The notes under the pieces are model-generated. The model was not told where the DNA came from. It worked only from the letters and a program-made list of their open reading frames with translations, and ran no database searches. A stretch of DNA of 64,000 bases, taken from contig NC_092571.1 of assembly GCF_037975245.1 (NCBI RefSeq), positions 24,688,564 to 24,752,563 on the forward strand, in the 5' to 3' direction. The translations under genes and the position numbers were made by a program. The number at the start of each line of letters is the position of its first letter. Positions within the stretch are counted from its first letter, which is position 1. Shown one piece after another: positions 26,575 through 37,630 of this stretch. The stretch is from Apostichopus japonicus. Taxonomy: Eukaryota; Echinodermata; Holothuroidea; Aspidochirotida; Stichopodidae.

Positions 26575-27236
26575 CAAGGGCGGCGGAAGCACTTTTAATC
26601 TGGGGGGGGGGGCACCGACATCAAAGGGCACTTTGCAGAAATTCGATTGGAATGATGCAGCGTTATATTCAGTACCTTTTATAACTCTTATTGTATTATC
26701 TTATTTGTGTATACACATCACTCCATCAACGTCCCCACCCCCCCCCCCCTCAAGGAAAATATGCATACTAGCACTGCAATATCCAATGCGCAAATTGGGA
26801 AACAAGGAACAAGTTTTCTTTTGAGACAAAATGAGGTGAAATCATGCTAGTTGCTAATGTAGGAATCTTCCGAATTAGAGTTTTTTTCTTGTTAATATCT
26901 TAACAAATTTTTTCCATTCGAAAATGCTTTGAGTTTGACTCACAGAAATTCGTAAAAAGTCACGGGCTTAGCCAGGATTTGCAAAATTGTATGCACGGCT
27001 ATCTGAGCGGAGCGCCACCATCGGTTGGCGCGGAGCGTACTTTTAAAAAATTTTTGGTTTTACAAACCCCTCAGATGGCCGGAAACGGCCCTTCCCGAGT
27101 GTTCATTCTGGTTCCCTGGCCTCTTGCTAACTTGAGGCACCTCAATTTTTATGTAGAAAAAAGGCACATTTCTAACCTGAGGAAAAGTGGTGGAGGGGCA
27201 CGTGCCCCCTTTTTCCCCCCGGTTCCGCCGCCCTTG
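26575..27236. mobile_element. Nested hAT-like elements, level 5 (innermost)
   Basis: Termini CAAGGGCGGCGGAAGC and GGTTCCGCCGCCCTTG are inverted, flanked by ATCCAGGT (26567-26574) and GTCCAGGT (27237-27244), 7/8 matching. 662 bp, non-coding. Confidence 0.78.
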
Positions 27237-27393
27237 GTCCAGGTATACAATTGACTAGTTAGAAGAAAAAAAATTGATCGTGCAAAAAGCGTGGTAGCCC
27301 AGATGAACTGCGCTTACGGTGGTGTTACACGGAAATATTCGGGCATCATGATGCTAAATAAAGAAAATCATGGAATTGTCGGGCAAAAATTTG

Positions 27394-27498
27394 AATTCGG
27401 GCAAAAGTCCTGAAAAATTCGGGCAGCCTAAGAGGAGAAAAAAAAAAAAAATTTCTCCTCTTAGGCTGCCCGAATTTTTCAGGACTTTTGCCCGAATT
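27394..27498. repeat. Perfect inverted repeat, 47-bp arms
   Basis: 27394-27440 is the exact reverse complement of 27452-27498, with an 11-nt A-rich spacer. Arms begin AATTCGGGCAAAAGTCC. It would form a long stable hairpin. Confidence 0.93.
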
Positions 27499-28552
27499 TC
27501 TTGTCCTCTGGAAATCTAGGGGGCAGTCTGCCCCCCCCTGCACCCCCCGCCTCGTACGCCTATGGTTGGCATCATTTGTTGTTTCAAGGTGTCAAGGCCT
27601 TTCTCCCAACTCAAACCCCTGTGGGCTACCGGTAGGTTTGCAGGAAATGCCCACATGTGGACTTAAATAGCATTAGAGGAAGGGGATGGAAGACTAACAC
27701 GCATCGATGTTTCGGTAATGGTCCACATTGGTGGCTCGGTGCTAATTAGGCCATTTATTGGGTTTCTTGAGGCAGCTGTCATCAGAATCTGGGTTTTTGT
27801 GCCAATCGATGACCGATAACATGTATTGGTAGATATCGATATCGCGCAGCACATGCACAAGGTTCGTGGTGTATGGTCGCAACCGTGGCATCGACCATTG
27901 CCATGCCATGCTGTATGACCATTCTCATGATTACTACAGATATTGTATTATTCTTATTCTGCCAGATGCAGACGAGAAAATCGTGTAACTCTATTTCCCA
28001 AATTATTGAACAAAAAATATTAGTGAATCCCACTGATGAGTTTTTTTTTTTTTTTTTACAATTTTTTTTTTTACATTTTTTTTTACCCCATTCCCAGTGG
28101 GGGGGGGGCCAGTGGGGGGCCCCGCCGATTTCATGGGGGGCCCCGGCCCCCCAGGCCCCCCCCCCCGTAGCTACGCCACTGGCAGGAAATGACCCTTTCC
28201 GGGGCCTTGCATATTTGCAGATAAACGGAGAATAAATAGGTGTCGTCGCCATTTTGTCGGAAAATTAAACCAACAGAATATGACAAATGTCAATAGGTAT
28301 ATGAGAGCGCAATAAAATAGTCAAAAATCGCGAATAAGTAAAAAGTAGCGAAAAGCTGAAAAGGGCGCCAGCAGTCCATTTGAGTCCGTCAGGGGGGGGG
28401 GGCATCCGCCCCCTGACTGTATATATGGACGCTCCGCCACTAAGTAAGGGGATGTTGGAGAACTGGCTGAAATGAGGCAAGTCATTGGCCTTAGACGAAG
28501 TTGTGTTACGCTTACCGGTACTCACACTCACTGCTTCCACTTTTCACTGCTT

Positions 28553-28578
28553 CCCAACCGCGTGAAGACGCGGTTGGG
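28553..28578. repeat. Short perfect hairpin
   Basis: CCCAACCGCGT (28553-28563) and ACGCGGTTGGG (28568-28578) are exact inverted copies around a GAAG loop. No T-tract follows, and no function is implied. Confidence 0.7.
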
Positions 28579-29026
28579 GTGAAAATGTGGTCTATAGTCA
28601 GGGGACGGGCCGAGAGTCCCCCAGCAATTACTAAAATTATTACACCAGTATACGTGTGCATCGGACAGATCGACAAGTATGCATTGAAAAATGGGCAGAT
28701 GCACGTTTCGGAGCCTTGGTAAATATTGGGGGGGGGGGGCTTATCATGCATTTGCCCCCTCAACTTTTTTATTGGGGGGGCTGAGCCCCCCAAGCCCCCC
28801 GGTTCCGCCGCCACTGAAGAATGTGGTACTCTTCTAATGATAAACTCAAATATTCCCCAGACGGACTGAATGAGGTAATCACCTCAATCCGTGTGGGAAA
28901 GTGCAGATGCGAATGAAGTAATTTGTAAAGAAGGGGTCGGCTGCCGTGGCCGGGTCATTGAAATCGACTCCCAGGGGTATATTCCCCACCCCAGAAAAGA
29001 ACTTAGAAGTAAACTGGTGTATTCTG

Positions 29027-29304
29027 GGCCCTTGCTTTATCAAATCCTTTGTTCTTTTCTGGCCCTCGAATGAATGGCACTGCCTAAATCACGGTCGGAG
29101 GAAATAGCCTAATGTTAGCCTAATGTATAGCCTAATGTTAGTATACGTATACTAACATTAGGCTATACGTTAGATCTATAAGTAGCTCTAAAAAGAGGTT
29201 TGTGTTATTAAAATAATATATTAAATATTTCCTCCGACCGTGATTTAGGCAGTGCCATTCATGGGAGGGCCAGAAAAGAACAAAGGATTTGATCAAGCAA
29301 GGCC
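29027..29304. repeat. Foldback with 78-bp arms and a central palindrome
   Basis: Arms 29027-29105 and 29226-29304 are inverted copies with few differences. Between them, 29125-29168 is a perfect 44-bp palindrome centred on GTATAC|GTATAC. No coding content. May be a foldback or long-TIR transposon relic. Confidence 0.85.
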
Positions 29305-31570
29305 CCGGGATTATTGAAACCGTTTCCAGTAGATTTAGGGGGGAAGTGGCCCCGGACCCATGTTTTTTTAAAAGTAGACGTTAAAAGGGTACATTCTGAG
29401 GCATATTTAGATTGTAAAAGACCGGTCCACACAAGTAGCCTAAAAGCATTTTGCTTATAAATTCTTTGTGTGTGTGTGTGGGGGGGGGGGGATAAACCCT
29501 TCGTAGTGGTCCAATTCTTTCCCGGCCAATCCAAAACATCCCCGACTGCAAAAGTTTCCCTCGACTGACGATTGGAAGTGGTCACCCGCCCCTTTTGGTA
29601 TGTTACTGCCTTCCAATCCCACCATTAAAATGCCCTGTTGGGCAGAAATACTCTTTGCCATTTTTGTATTGCAATTGAAACAAGCTTAGGATTTCAACTT
29701 TAGAGAGGATTTTAGGATAGTTGAGAAACCCTTCCCACCCTCCCAATAGATAAAATACTCCTATAGAGATCCTTCACATTCAAAGTGGGCTCCTTTAAAA
29801 GTACGTAGGAGAGATCCTACGTATATGTGATAGTAGCGTGCACCAGTGGGTGGGGGACGGTGACATGGTTCAATTGGGGATTTTCTTTTAGAATCAGTGG
29901 GGAAGAATTGGACCACTCCCATCCATGCCCCCCCCCCTCCCCCACTCTTTCAAACTCATACAAAAGTTCAAAAGTATTTATTAGCACAATCTTCCTTTTT
30001 GACCTTTTATCTATTAGACCTAATTTATAGCCTAAACATGACTCAGAATGAACTATTTGTCATATAAATGTCTTATTTTTTTCTGTGGGAGGAAAACCTA
30101 GGAGCAGAACCCCCTCCTTTATAGAGCATTGATTCGCCTCTGGCCCTTCCATATGGGTTCAACGCTTACCTATATCAGTCGGCGAAATTAAGAAATTTAA
30201 CATTATTCATTAACACAAGAGCACAATTTATAGTCGTGGTTTGAATATGCACTGTCTGTCCGCTCACTATACTCATATGTATACGTGTAGAATTTTTATT
30301 GTTTTGTACTTTCCTTTATATGATTTACATGTATGAATATATGTACGAATATATGTATGAATATATGTATGTATGAATATATATATATATAGATATAATA
30401 TATATATATAATATATAAATATATATATATTTATATATATATCTATATATATATCTATATATATATATATATATATTTATATATAGAAAACAAACACAGA
30501 AAAATAATTATGACTCGTACATGACAAATAAAGAGTACTGTCCGTCACCGCCATTTCTATCGTCATCATAAATTTCTAAGTAACTGTTTCATCTCGATTA
30601 ACACATCTCCTTACAAATACTATATATATGAAGTACTTAATTCCTTAGTTGTTAACATAAATCTTAAATGAACGATTACAATATATGTTCCTTGATTATA
30701 AATTTATATTTCTCCGAGAAAATAAGAAAAACGTGCTATACAACCAAAATGCAATAAATGTAAAAAGACATAACATACATACGAGAAGCATAAATCTAAT
30801 TGTCATATTTACTTTCTTCAAATATATAACTGATCGTTTTTGTGATCAGCCTATCTAATTCGAAGGACTACCCGACAAACAGTATATACTATAACACACT
30901 CCGTTAGATTTGCTGTTTACGTGTATACTCTCTGTTGATGACAATTAAATCCCCCCCCCCCCACACACACACCTTTACCCTTGCTGCGTTCGTAACATGG
31001 TACACACAACTTATTATAACTGACAAACACACACAGCCTAACATAGATATCTAAGGCTCTGTTAAAGACATCTAGTCTCTTGTATAAAGAGACGCTAGTA
31101 AAGACCAGTACAATATTTGCTAATGCATGTGCGATGACTTGATTTTGAAATAGTGTAGCTAACAATTCTTAGCAAATACACCCATTGACAAATCGTGTTG
31201 TTATTCAGATCTAGTTTCTATGCATTCTTCTGTGTGGAAAGCAAAATATCTTATTTGGTGTAAACAAAATCGACGGAGCTTGACTCCACAGAACCACTCC
31301 ACAAACACAGGATATCCTTTATATGCTCAATAGATGTTGTAAACCTACACGCCATGAGTTATGATATGACACCTTACCAGTATACAAAGACTACACTTTA
31401 TAACTCTGTGACCTATATGGCAAGGAATAGTGCTACGAGAGATTTACCCCAAAATACTACCTAACAGAATATTTTGTTGAAAGTTCGCTCTCCGATGCCG
31501 TTTGCCAAAACAATCTCGCATTCAAAAACTTACAAAGAGCTCATGTGATCGGAATTAATTAATATTAATG
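29305..31570. other. Intergenic sequence between foldback and receptor array
   Basis: No coding signal. A 20-bp inverted pair (GTGGTCCAATTCTT near 29504 and AAGAATTGGACCAC near 29904) suggests another degraded element. TA-rich repeats at 30360-30485 and a poly-C/CA tract at 30950-30972 are also present. Confidence 0.5.
30360..30485. repeat. Impure (TA)n / ATATGTATGA microsatellite
   Basis: TATATATA runs broken by single changes, preceded by a few ATATATGTATGA units. Confidence 0.9.
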
Positions 31571-31831
31571 TTACTTAAAAATGAAAACTGTCGTCCATGT
31601 CAAATGGTTGAGAATTCATTGGGAAACAGTGTAATAAAGTTTTGTTAGACTATTTTTTAGTTTTCGTCGCAATTCATGCCAATTTACAGGTGATATGGTT
31701 ATCTCTTTGATGACAATGTAGTTTGTATTCAAACTGACCAGACATAGCATAATGTAAATGTAAACTGTATCCTACAAATTTGACAAATGATAACATCTAC
31801 TCTGCCGTCTGTTAAGCAGACTTAAAAAACT

Positions 31832-33135
<1,304 letters not shown>

Positions 33136-33161
33136 TTGCGTTTGTGTGTTTATCCATTAAA

Positions 33162-34829
33162 TTAACATGCTGTGCTGGCAATATCTGCAAATTCTGATAA
33201 TTCAAAATAGTCATCTTCAGTTCGATTATCGGAAATGCTGATACCACTCTCATCATCCACTTGCTGCAGTGAGTCCTGGCCACAGGTAGGTTTATGATTG
33301 CTTTGACTAGAACTTCTCTGCCTTTTGTTTTTGTTTTTTGTAAGTGCATAAATTGGCATATCAATAGGTGGTAAATCATGATAAAGAGAATCAGTTTGAT
33401 CAAACACAGGTGGCGAGCGTGTACTCGAACTGTAGGAACCAACAGCAGAAAATGTGCTAACTGTTGAAAGACGTTGGTGTCTCAAATTTACATTTCCAAT
33501 CTCTTCGATTGTCTCATCGGAGCTGTTAATATCTTCATCGGTAATTTCGAAGCGTCTCTCCAGTGGTGATGCCGGTGGCTCCTGTCTGAATATTTTATTG
33601 TAAGTACTGTTATCGTCGAATCCAGCATTATCATTAACAGTTTGATTTTGATTTGAAGTGGTGTCAGAAGTGGGATTTCTTTTTCGATCGTACTTTCGTA
33701 TTATACACCAAATCGCTAGTTGTAAAAGAGCAAGGATCAATATTACAACTACTATTGAAAGCACTATAATAACTAAAACTAAAGTGTTTATACCTCCGTC
33801 TGTTTGTCCGTCTGCTTTGCTAGAATCTGTATCTTTGTCACTCGCTTCAGTAGTAGCTTCTTGTAAGACAGAGAATGTATATTCATCCATGTAAGACGAA
33901 TCGGAAACGTTACCTCTACATGTTACGACTATATTGGTCAACCCGCCATCTGCAACTTCGAAATTTGTCATCGTCAAACATGACATACCTTCTGATACAG
34001 CGAACTCAAACATCCCTACTTGCGGTGGTACGTCCCAACGAAACTCTGCGTCAGCTGTGAGAGGAACTAAACGACAACACAACGTCAACTGTTCTTTCCA
34101 GCCGACGATACCATCATTAGAAGAATTGATTCTAACGAAATAGTCCTCGTAGAAATAAAGAGGTCCGATGGAGCAAGAGAAAAGAGGGGTAGATTGGCCG
34201 GGTTCCACAACACCCGCACTATTGTTCACAAAGCAACTTAGGGTAGTCCCATTAGCATGCTGAACAAAAATATAATACGTTGATAATTTAGTTGTGTAAT
34301 TAGTTGATTCCAAAGAAGGTGACCCAAGGTTAAACATATTGGGAATACTTAACCATACAGATGTTGTATTTTCTATAGTAGGATACGTACAATCTATCAA
34401 CACAAAACCAACCACTTCTTCAACAAGATATTCTAGTCTTCCATCCCACGTAGTAATGCACTGATCATTGTGATATACAACAAACTCCACAGTGTCATTA
34501 ATGGTAACACTCTCATCAGATGCAGTGCATGTGTAGGTACCACTGTCGGTCACTCTCAGTGATTCGAAATCCATTGTGAAAGACTCCTTGGTTCGTACAA
34601 ATGTCATATTTTGAACCGAGGGATTCACCGTTTTTACACCATTATTCACTTCAGCTATTTTGACTTCATTCTTCCACCAGGATACATCATCCAGTATGGT
34701 TGCACATGTCATGTGTAACGGTCGTCCCTCGAAGAGAATTTCATCAATACCGCTAACAGTCAACTGCTGCGCTTGCGCAGACAGCATGGCACAATGTATT
34801 CTTATAAGTAGGATAAGAAAGAGGAACAT
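33162..34829 (-). CDS. Receptor A: three-Ig-domain type I membrane protein with tyrosine-motif tail
   Basis: Uninterrupted frame of 555 residues. A signal peptide (MFLFLILLIRIHCAMLSAQA) precedes an Ig domain with canonical C...SWW...DSGTYTC (about 23-119). A second Ig-like domain (about 120-220) has several N-glycosylation sequons. A third (about 221-325) has CC and WDV motifs. A Ser/Asp-rich stalk, a transmembrane helix (about 349-376) and an RKYDRKRN stop-transfer follow. The cytoplasmic tail carries STYNKI, SLYHDL and DDYFEL. An in-frame ATG nine bases upstream (34838) is unique to this copy; I chose the start shared with B and C. No splice signals are needed. Compared with B and C it lacks an 18-residue stalk insertion. 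Best reading: immune-type or adhesion receptor; the ligand is unknown. Confidence 0.88.
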   Translation of the reverse strand: MFLFLILLIRIHCAMLSAQAQQLTVSGIDEILFEGRPLHMTCATILDDVSWWKNEVKIAEVNNGVKTVNPSVQNMTFVRTKESFTMDFESLRVTDSGTYTCTASDESVTINDTVEFVVYHNDQCITTWDGRLEYLVEEVVGFVLIDCTYPTIENTTSVWLSIPNMFNLGSPSLESTNYTTKLSTYYIFVQHANGTTLSCFVNNSAGVVEPGQSTPLFSCSIGPLYFYEDYFVRINSSNDGIVGWKEQLTLCCRLVPLTADAEFRWDVPPQVGMFEFAVSEGMSCLTMTNFEVADGGLTNIVVTCRGNVSDSSYMDEYTFSVLQEATTEASDKDTDSSKADGQTDGGINTLVLVIIVLSIVVVILILALLQLAIWCIIRKYDRKRNPTSDTTSNQNQTVNDNAGFDDNSTYNKIFRQEPPASPLERRFEITDEDINSSDETIEEIGNVNLRHQRLSTVSTFSAVGSYSSSTRSPPVFDQTDSLYHDLPPIDMPIYALTKNKNKRQRSSSQSNHKPTCGQDSLQQVDDESGISISDNRTEDDYFELSEFADIASTAC

Positions 34830-35000
34830 GTTGATCATTAAATTTCAACGGTGAGTGTGAATTGGCAATAGAATTGATCAACGAACTTGATTGGCTAAAT
34901 CTTCGTGTCCTTTCCAGGCATTACTCCTAATATACCGTCGATTGATCAAAGCTTAAACTATACATCTTGTTTAAAGAAGTAACGTAGCTAACATTGTTCT
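34830..35000 (-). promoter_or_regulatory. Conserved 5' flank of receptor A (putative promoter/5' UTR)
   Basis: The stretch upstream of the start is nearly identical before genes A, B and C. It contains an inverted CCAAT (ATTGG at 34890-34894, GCCAATCAAG on the sense strand) and a TATATT-like word at 34926-34936. The TATA-like word lies further upstream than the CCAAT, so it may not be a real TATA box. The block is missing or rearranged before pseudogene D. Confidence 0.45.
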
Positions 35001-36965
35001 GTTTCAACGATGAAGAATAATCATGTCACTTCCAAAAACGCTTTTAGCTGCTTTACATCGCAGATGGTGCAGTGATATCAATTTATTATCATTAAAAAAT
35101 TGTTAAGATATGCCGATTAATAATAATTACTAAAAAAAAATAAGATATGCTTAAATCAGTCGATGTGATTTCGAGGACACCGAATGAGGAAGCTCCTTTG
35201 GTGATATCGCTAGACTGAAGATATACTTATCACGTGACTTGCCAAGAGGTTATGAAACAAATTCTTCGTATCTTTCAAAATTGACGTAACGACACCAGTC
35301 AATAAAAACAAAAACAAAACTTAACGAAACAGCTATTTTTCATGAAGTTGATGGCCAAAATAAGCTCAATCGACTAAAAAAAAAATACCCCAGATTCTTT
35401 TTCTACAATAACCCTCATGTACTAATTGCCACTAGAATGTCATATTCTCCCCCTAATTCATCAAACTAACAATTCCCCGTCAGTAATTATCCAATGAACG
35501 TTGTTTTCACTGTCATATCATGTAAGTCACATTTAACAACCAAAACATGTCTTTCCTTGGTTCTTGTGATAGTTGAAGCTGACTGGAAGTTCATGTACCT
35601 ATAGCATAGGCTAAATCTGGGTTAAAAGCCAGCAGTTAAATCTAATAAAATGAGTTTATTGTGTGTCAAAGTTGGTTGAAAAGCTCCAAGTGATCACATA
35701 TGGTCAATTTTTCTTAACAATGATTGGCATCGATAGGGAAAGATTTGCTAACACATTGCAACTAATATATTCCTTTGTTTAAAATTTGTAATCGATTTAT
35801 CCGAAAAGTAGTTAAAGAAGTCGATATCTCAACATGTACATAGTATTCCGACTGCAAGGCTATGTTGTTGTCTTTTAATCATATATAGGCGTGTAGATTA
35901 ATCCCCGAACTTAAAATAGTCCGTCTTCTGGATATTGTTTCAAGCTTTAACGTCTAGCGATGAGTTTCAGAACCGGTATACACCTAGTATAAGTTCAAGA
36001 CACATATGCTGCAGATACCGACGTTGCTAACTCCGAAGTAAACGAGCAAAGTAATGAATCTAAGCGGCACGGGTATTTCCTTCTATATTGACCAATCTGC
36101 TGTGTACACAAAACTGTTAAAAGTATAATATTTTCCCTTCAAAATTTATATAGGTCTGATCTTGAGGTAAATTCCACAGTTCCCTTTTTGGTGGTGTACC
36201 GTATCTTAAAGCTGTACATCCACGTTATAAATTCAGGAGATATAAAGTTTAGGACAGCACTTCAAGGCTTAACTTGTGTATATACTAAGTAAGGGGGGTG
36301 GAGACCGCACGGCATTGTGACTTTATTGTTAAAACTCCAAACCCATAACGGGCTCTGTTTGGTATTTCTTCCAAAAATTTGTTGTGCCCGAAATAGCAAA
36401 CCGTATTGGTAATAAAATACCAAACTATAACTCCGAAGAATAACGTGTTTTTGACTTGCACGCACTGACAACTTTATACAATCAACATACCATCTTTCAA
36501 AAGCAGGTCAATAAATTTTTAAGGATGGCAGTCTGTAACACAAATCAGTAATTAAAATGAGACCAAATAGTATACTTAGTTTACATATACCGTTAGACAT
36601 ACATGATGTGAGACCGTACTCGCGTATTTTAATAGCGTTAATTGCCTGTACTGGTACTCGTCCCAGTGGATTTGTACTAGTACAGTTCTCTCACTCGGGG
36701 AATGTTGGAAATCTAGTAAAGATATTAGTGTAAAGTTATAGGCAATAGTACTCCGGCTTAGAGCATTGTACTCTATACTTGTACTCGTATTCATGCTGTT
36801 ATATTAGTACTCAAGCTGTTGTGTTCTTCCTCAGGCTGTTGTACTCGTTATCATGCTGTAATACTAGTATTCAAACTGTTGTACTCGTACTGTAAGTCTG
36901 GGTGACACCATATGGTTAACTCTCTTGAATAAACGATATGAAGGGGAATTCTACTTGTAGTTCTA
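35001..36965. other. Conserved upstream non-coding part of unit A
   Basis: Matches 43.2-45.3 kb (unit B) and 52.3-54.4 kb (unit C) with high identity and small indels; partly matches unit D. No conserved reading frame survives: the 69-codon frame at 36262-36471 recurs in C but is shifted by one base in B. Confidence 0.6.
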
Positions 36966-37458
36966 ATGCTGTTGTACTCATATCCATGCTGGTGTACACA
37001 AAATCCTGATTCATGCTGTTGTACTCATATTCCTATTGTTGTAGTCATATTCATGCTGTTGTACTCATATTTCTGTTGTTGTACTCATATTCCTGACGTT
37101 GTACTCATATCCATGCTGTTGTACTCATATTCCTGTTGTTTTACTCATGATACTGCTGTTGCACTCATATTTCTGCTGTTGTACACATAATCCTGATTCA
37201 TGCTGTTGTACTCATATTCCTACTGTTGTAGTCATATTCATGCTGTTGTACTCATATTCCTACTATTGTACTCATATTCAAGCTGTTGTACTCATATTTC
37301 TGCTGTTGTACTCATATTCCTATTGTTGTAGTCATATTCATGCTGTTGTACTCATATTTCTGCTGTTGTACTCATATTCTGATGTTGTACTCATATTCAT
37401 GCTTCTGTACTCATATTCATGCTGTTTTACTCATGTTCATGTTGTTTCTACTCGTATT
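36966..37458. repeat. 20-bp minisatellite, unit A
   Basis: About 24 copies of ATGCTGTTGTACTCATATTC with variants (ATTCCT, ATCCAT, GACG). Because 20 is not a multiple of 3 and the unit lacks plus-strand stops, long meaningless frames arise (MLLYSYS/CCCTHIH/AVVLIF). Confidence 0.95.
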
Positions 37459-37630
37459 AGATCAGTCGTTCAGACGTACTCTTCAATCAAATCAAGTTCC
37501 ATTTCAATAACAGTTTTATAGTCTTTTAGAAATTAGGTACAATGTGAAACATCCCATATAGGATCATTGACAAAAGCAACTGGTCTTCCTAGCTTAGGGT
37601 ATTATCATAATGATGGAAATTGAACATTTA

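Larger units (their letters stand above)
26011..27564. mobile_element. Nested hAT-like elements, level 4
   Basis: Termini CAAAGGCGTACGGG and CCTCGTACGCCTATG are inverted, with a 7/8-matching duplication GTTGACAT (26003-26010) and GTTGGCAT (27565-27572). Contains the 47-bp-arm hairpin at 27394-27498. Confidence 0.75.
25718..28181. mobile_element. Nested hAT-like elements, level 3
   Basis: Termini CAGTGGCGTAGCTAGG and CGTAGCTACGCCACTG are inverted copies, flanked by exact GCAGGAAA duplications at 25710-25717 and 28182-28189. Removing it rejoins a GCAGGAAATGACCC stretch that matches the same module elsewhere (compare about 38968). Confidence 0.87.
25572..28442. mobile_element. Nested hAT-like elements, level 2
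   Basis: Left end CAGTGGCGGAGC, right end GCTCCGCCACT(A), flanked by exact AGTAAGGG duplications at 25564-25571 and 28443-28450. Its body is interrupted by the level-3 element. Confidence 0.82.
25250..28816. mobile_element. Nested hAT-like elements, level 1 (outermost)
   Basis: Termini CAGGCGCGGCGGAACGG and CCGGTTCCGCCGCCACTG are inverted copies. They are flanked by a near-identical 8-bp duplication, AAGATTGT (25242-25249) and AAGAATGT (28817-28824), 7 of 8 matching. Everything between, apart from the ends, is later insertions. No transposase frame. Confidence 0.72.

Noticed and set aside
27782-28252. 156-codon minus-strand frame with Gly/Ala/Pro and poly-Lys runs
   Set aside because: Produced by G/C and A/T homopolymers at the end of a hAT-like element; no domain.
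36262-36471. 69-codon frame upstream of receptor A, recurring upstream of C (53652-53837), as a possible extra exon
   Set aside because: The DNA is conserved, but a single-base insertion breaks the frame in unit B and nothing equivalent exists in D; conservation is explained by segmental duplication.
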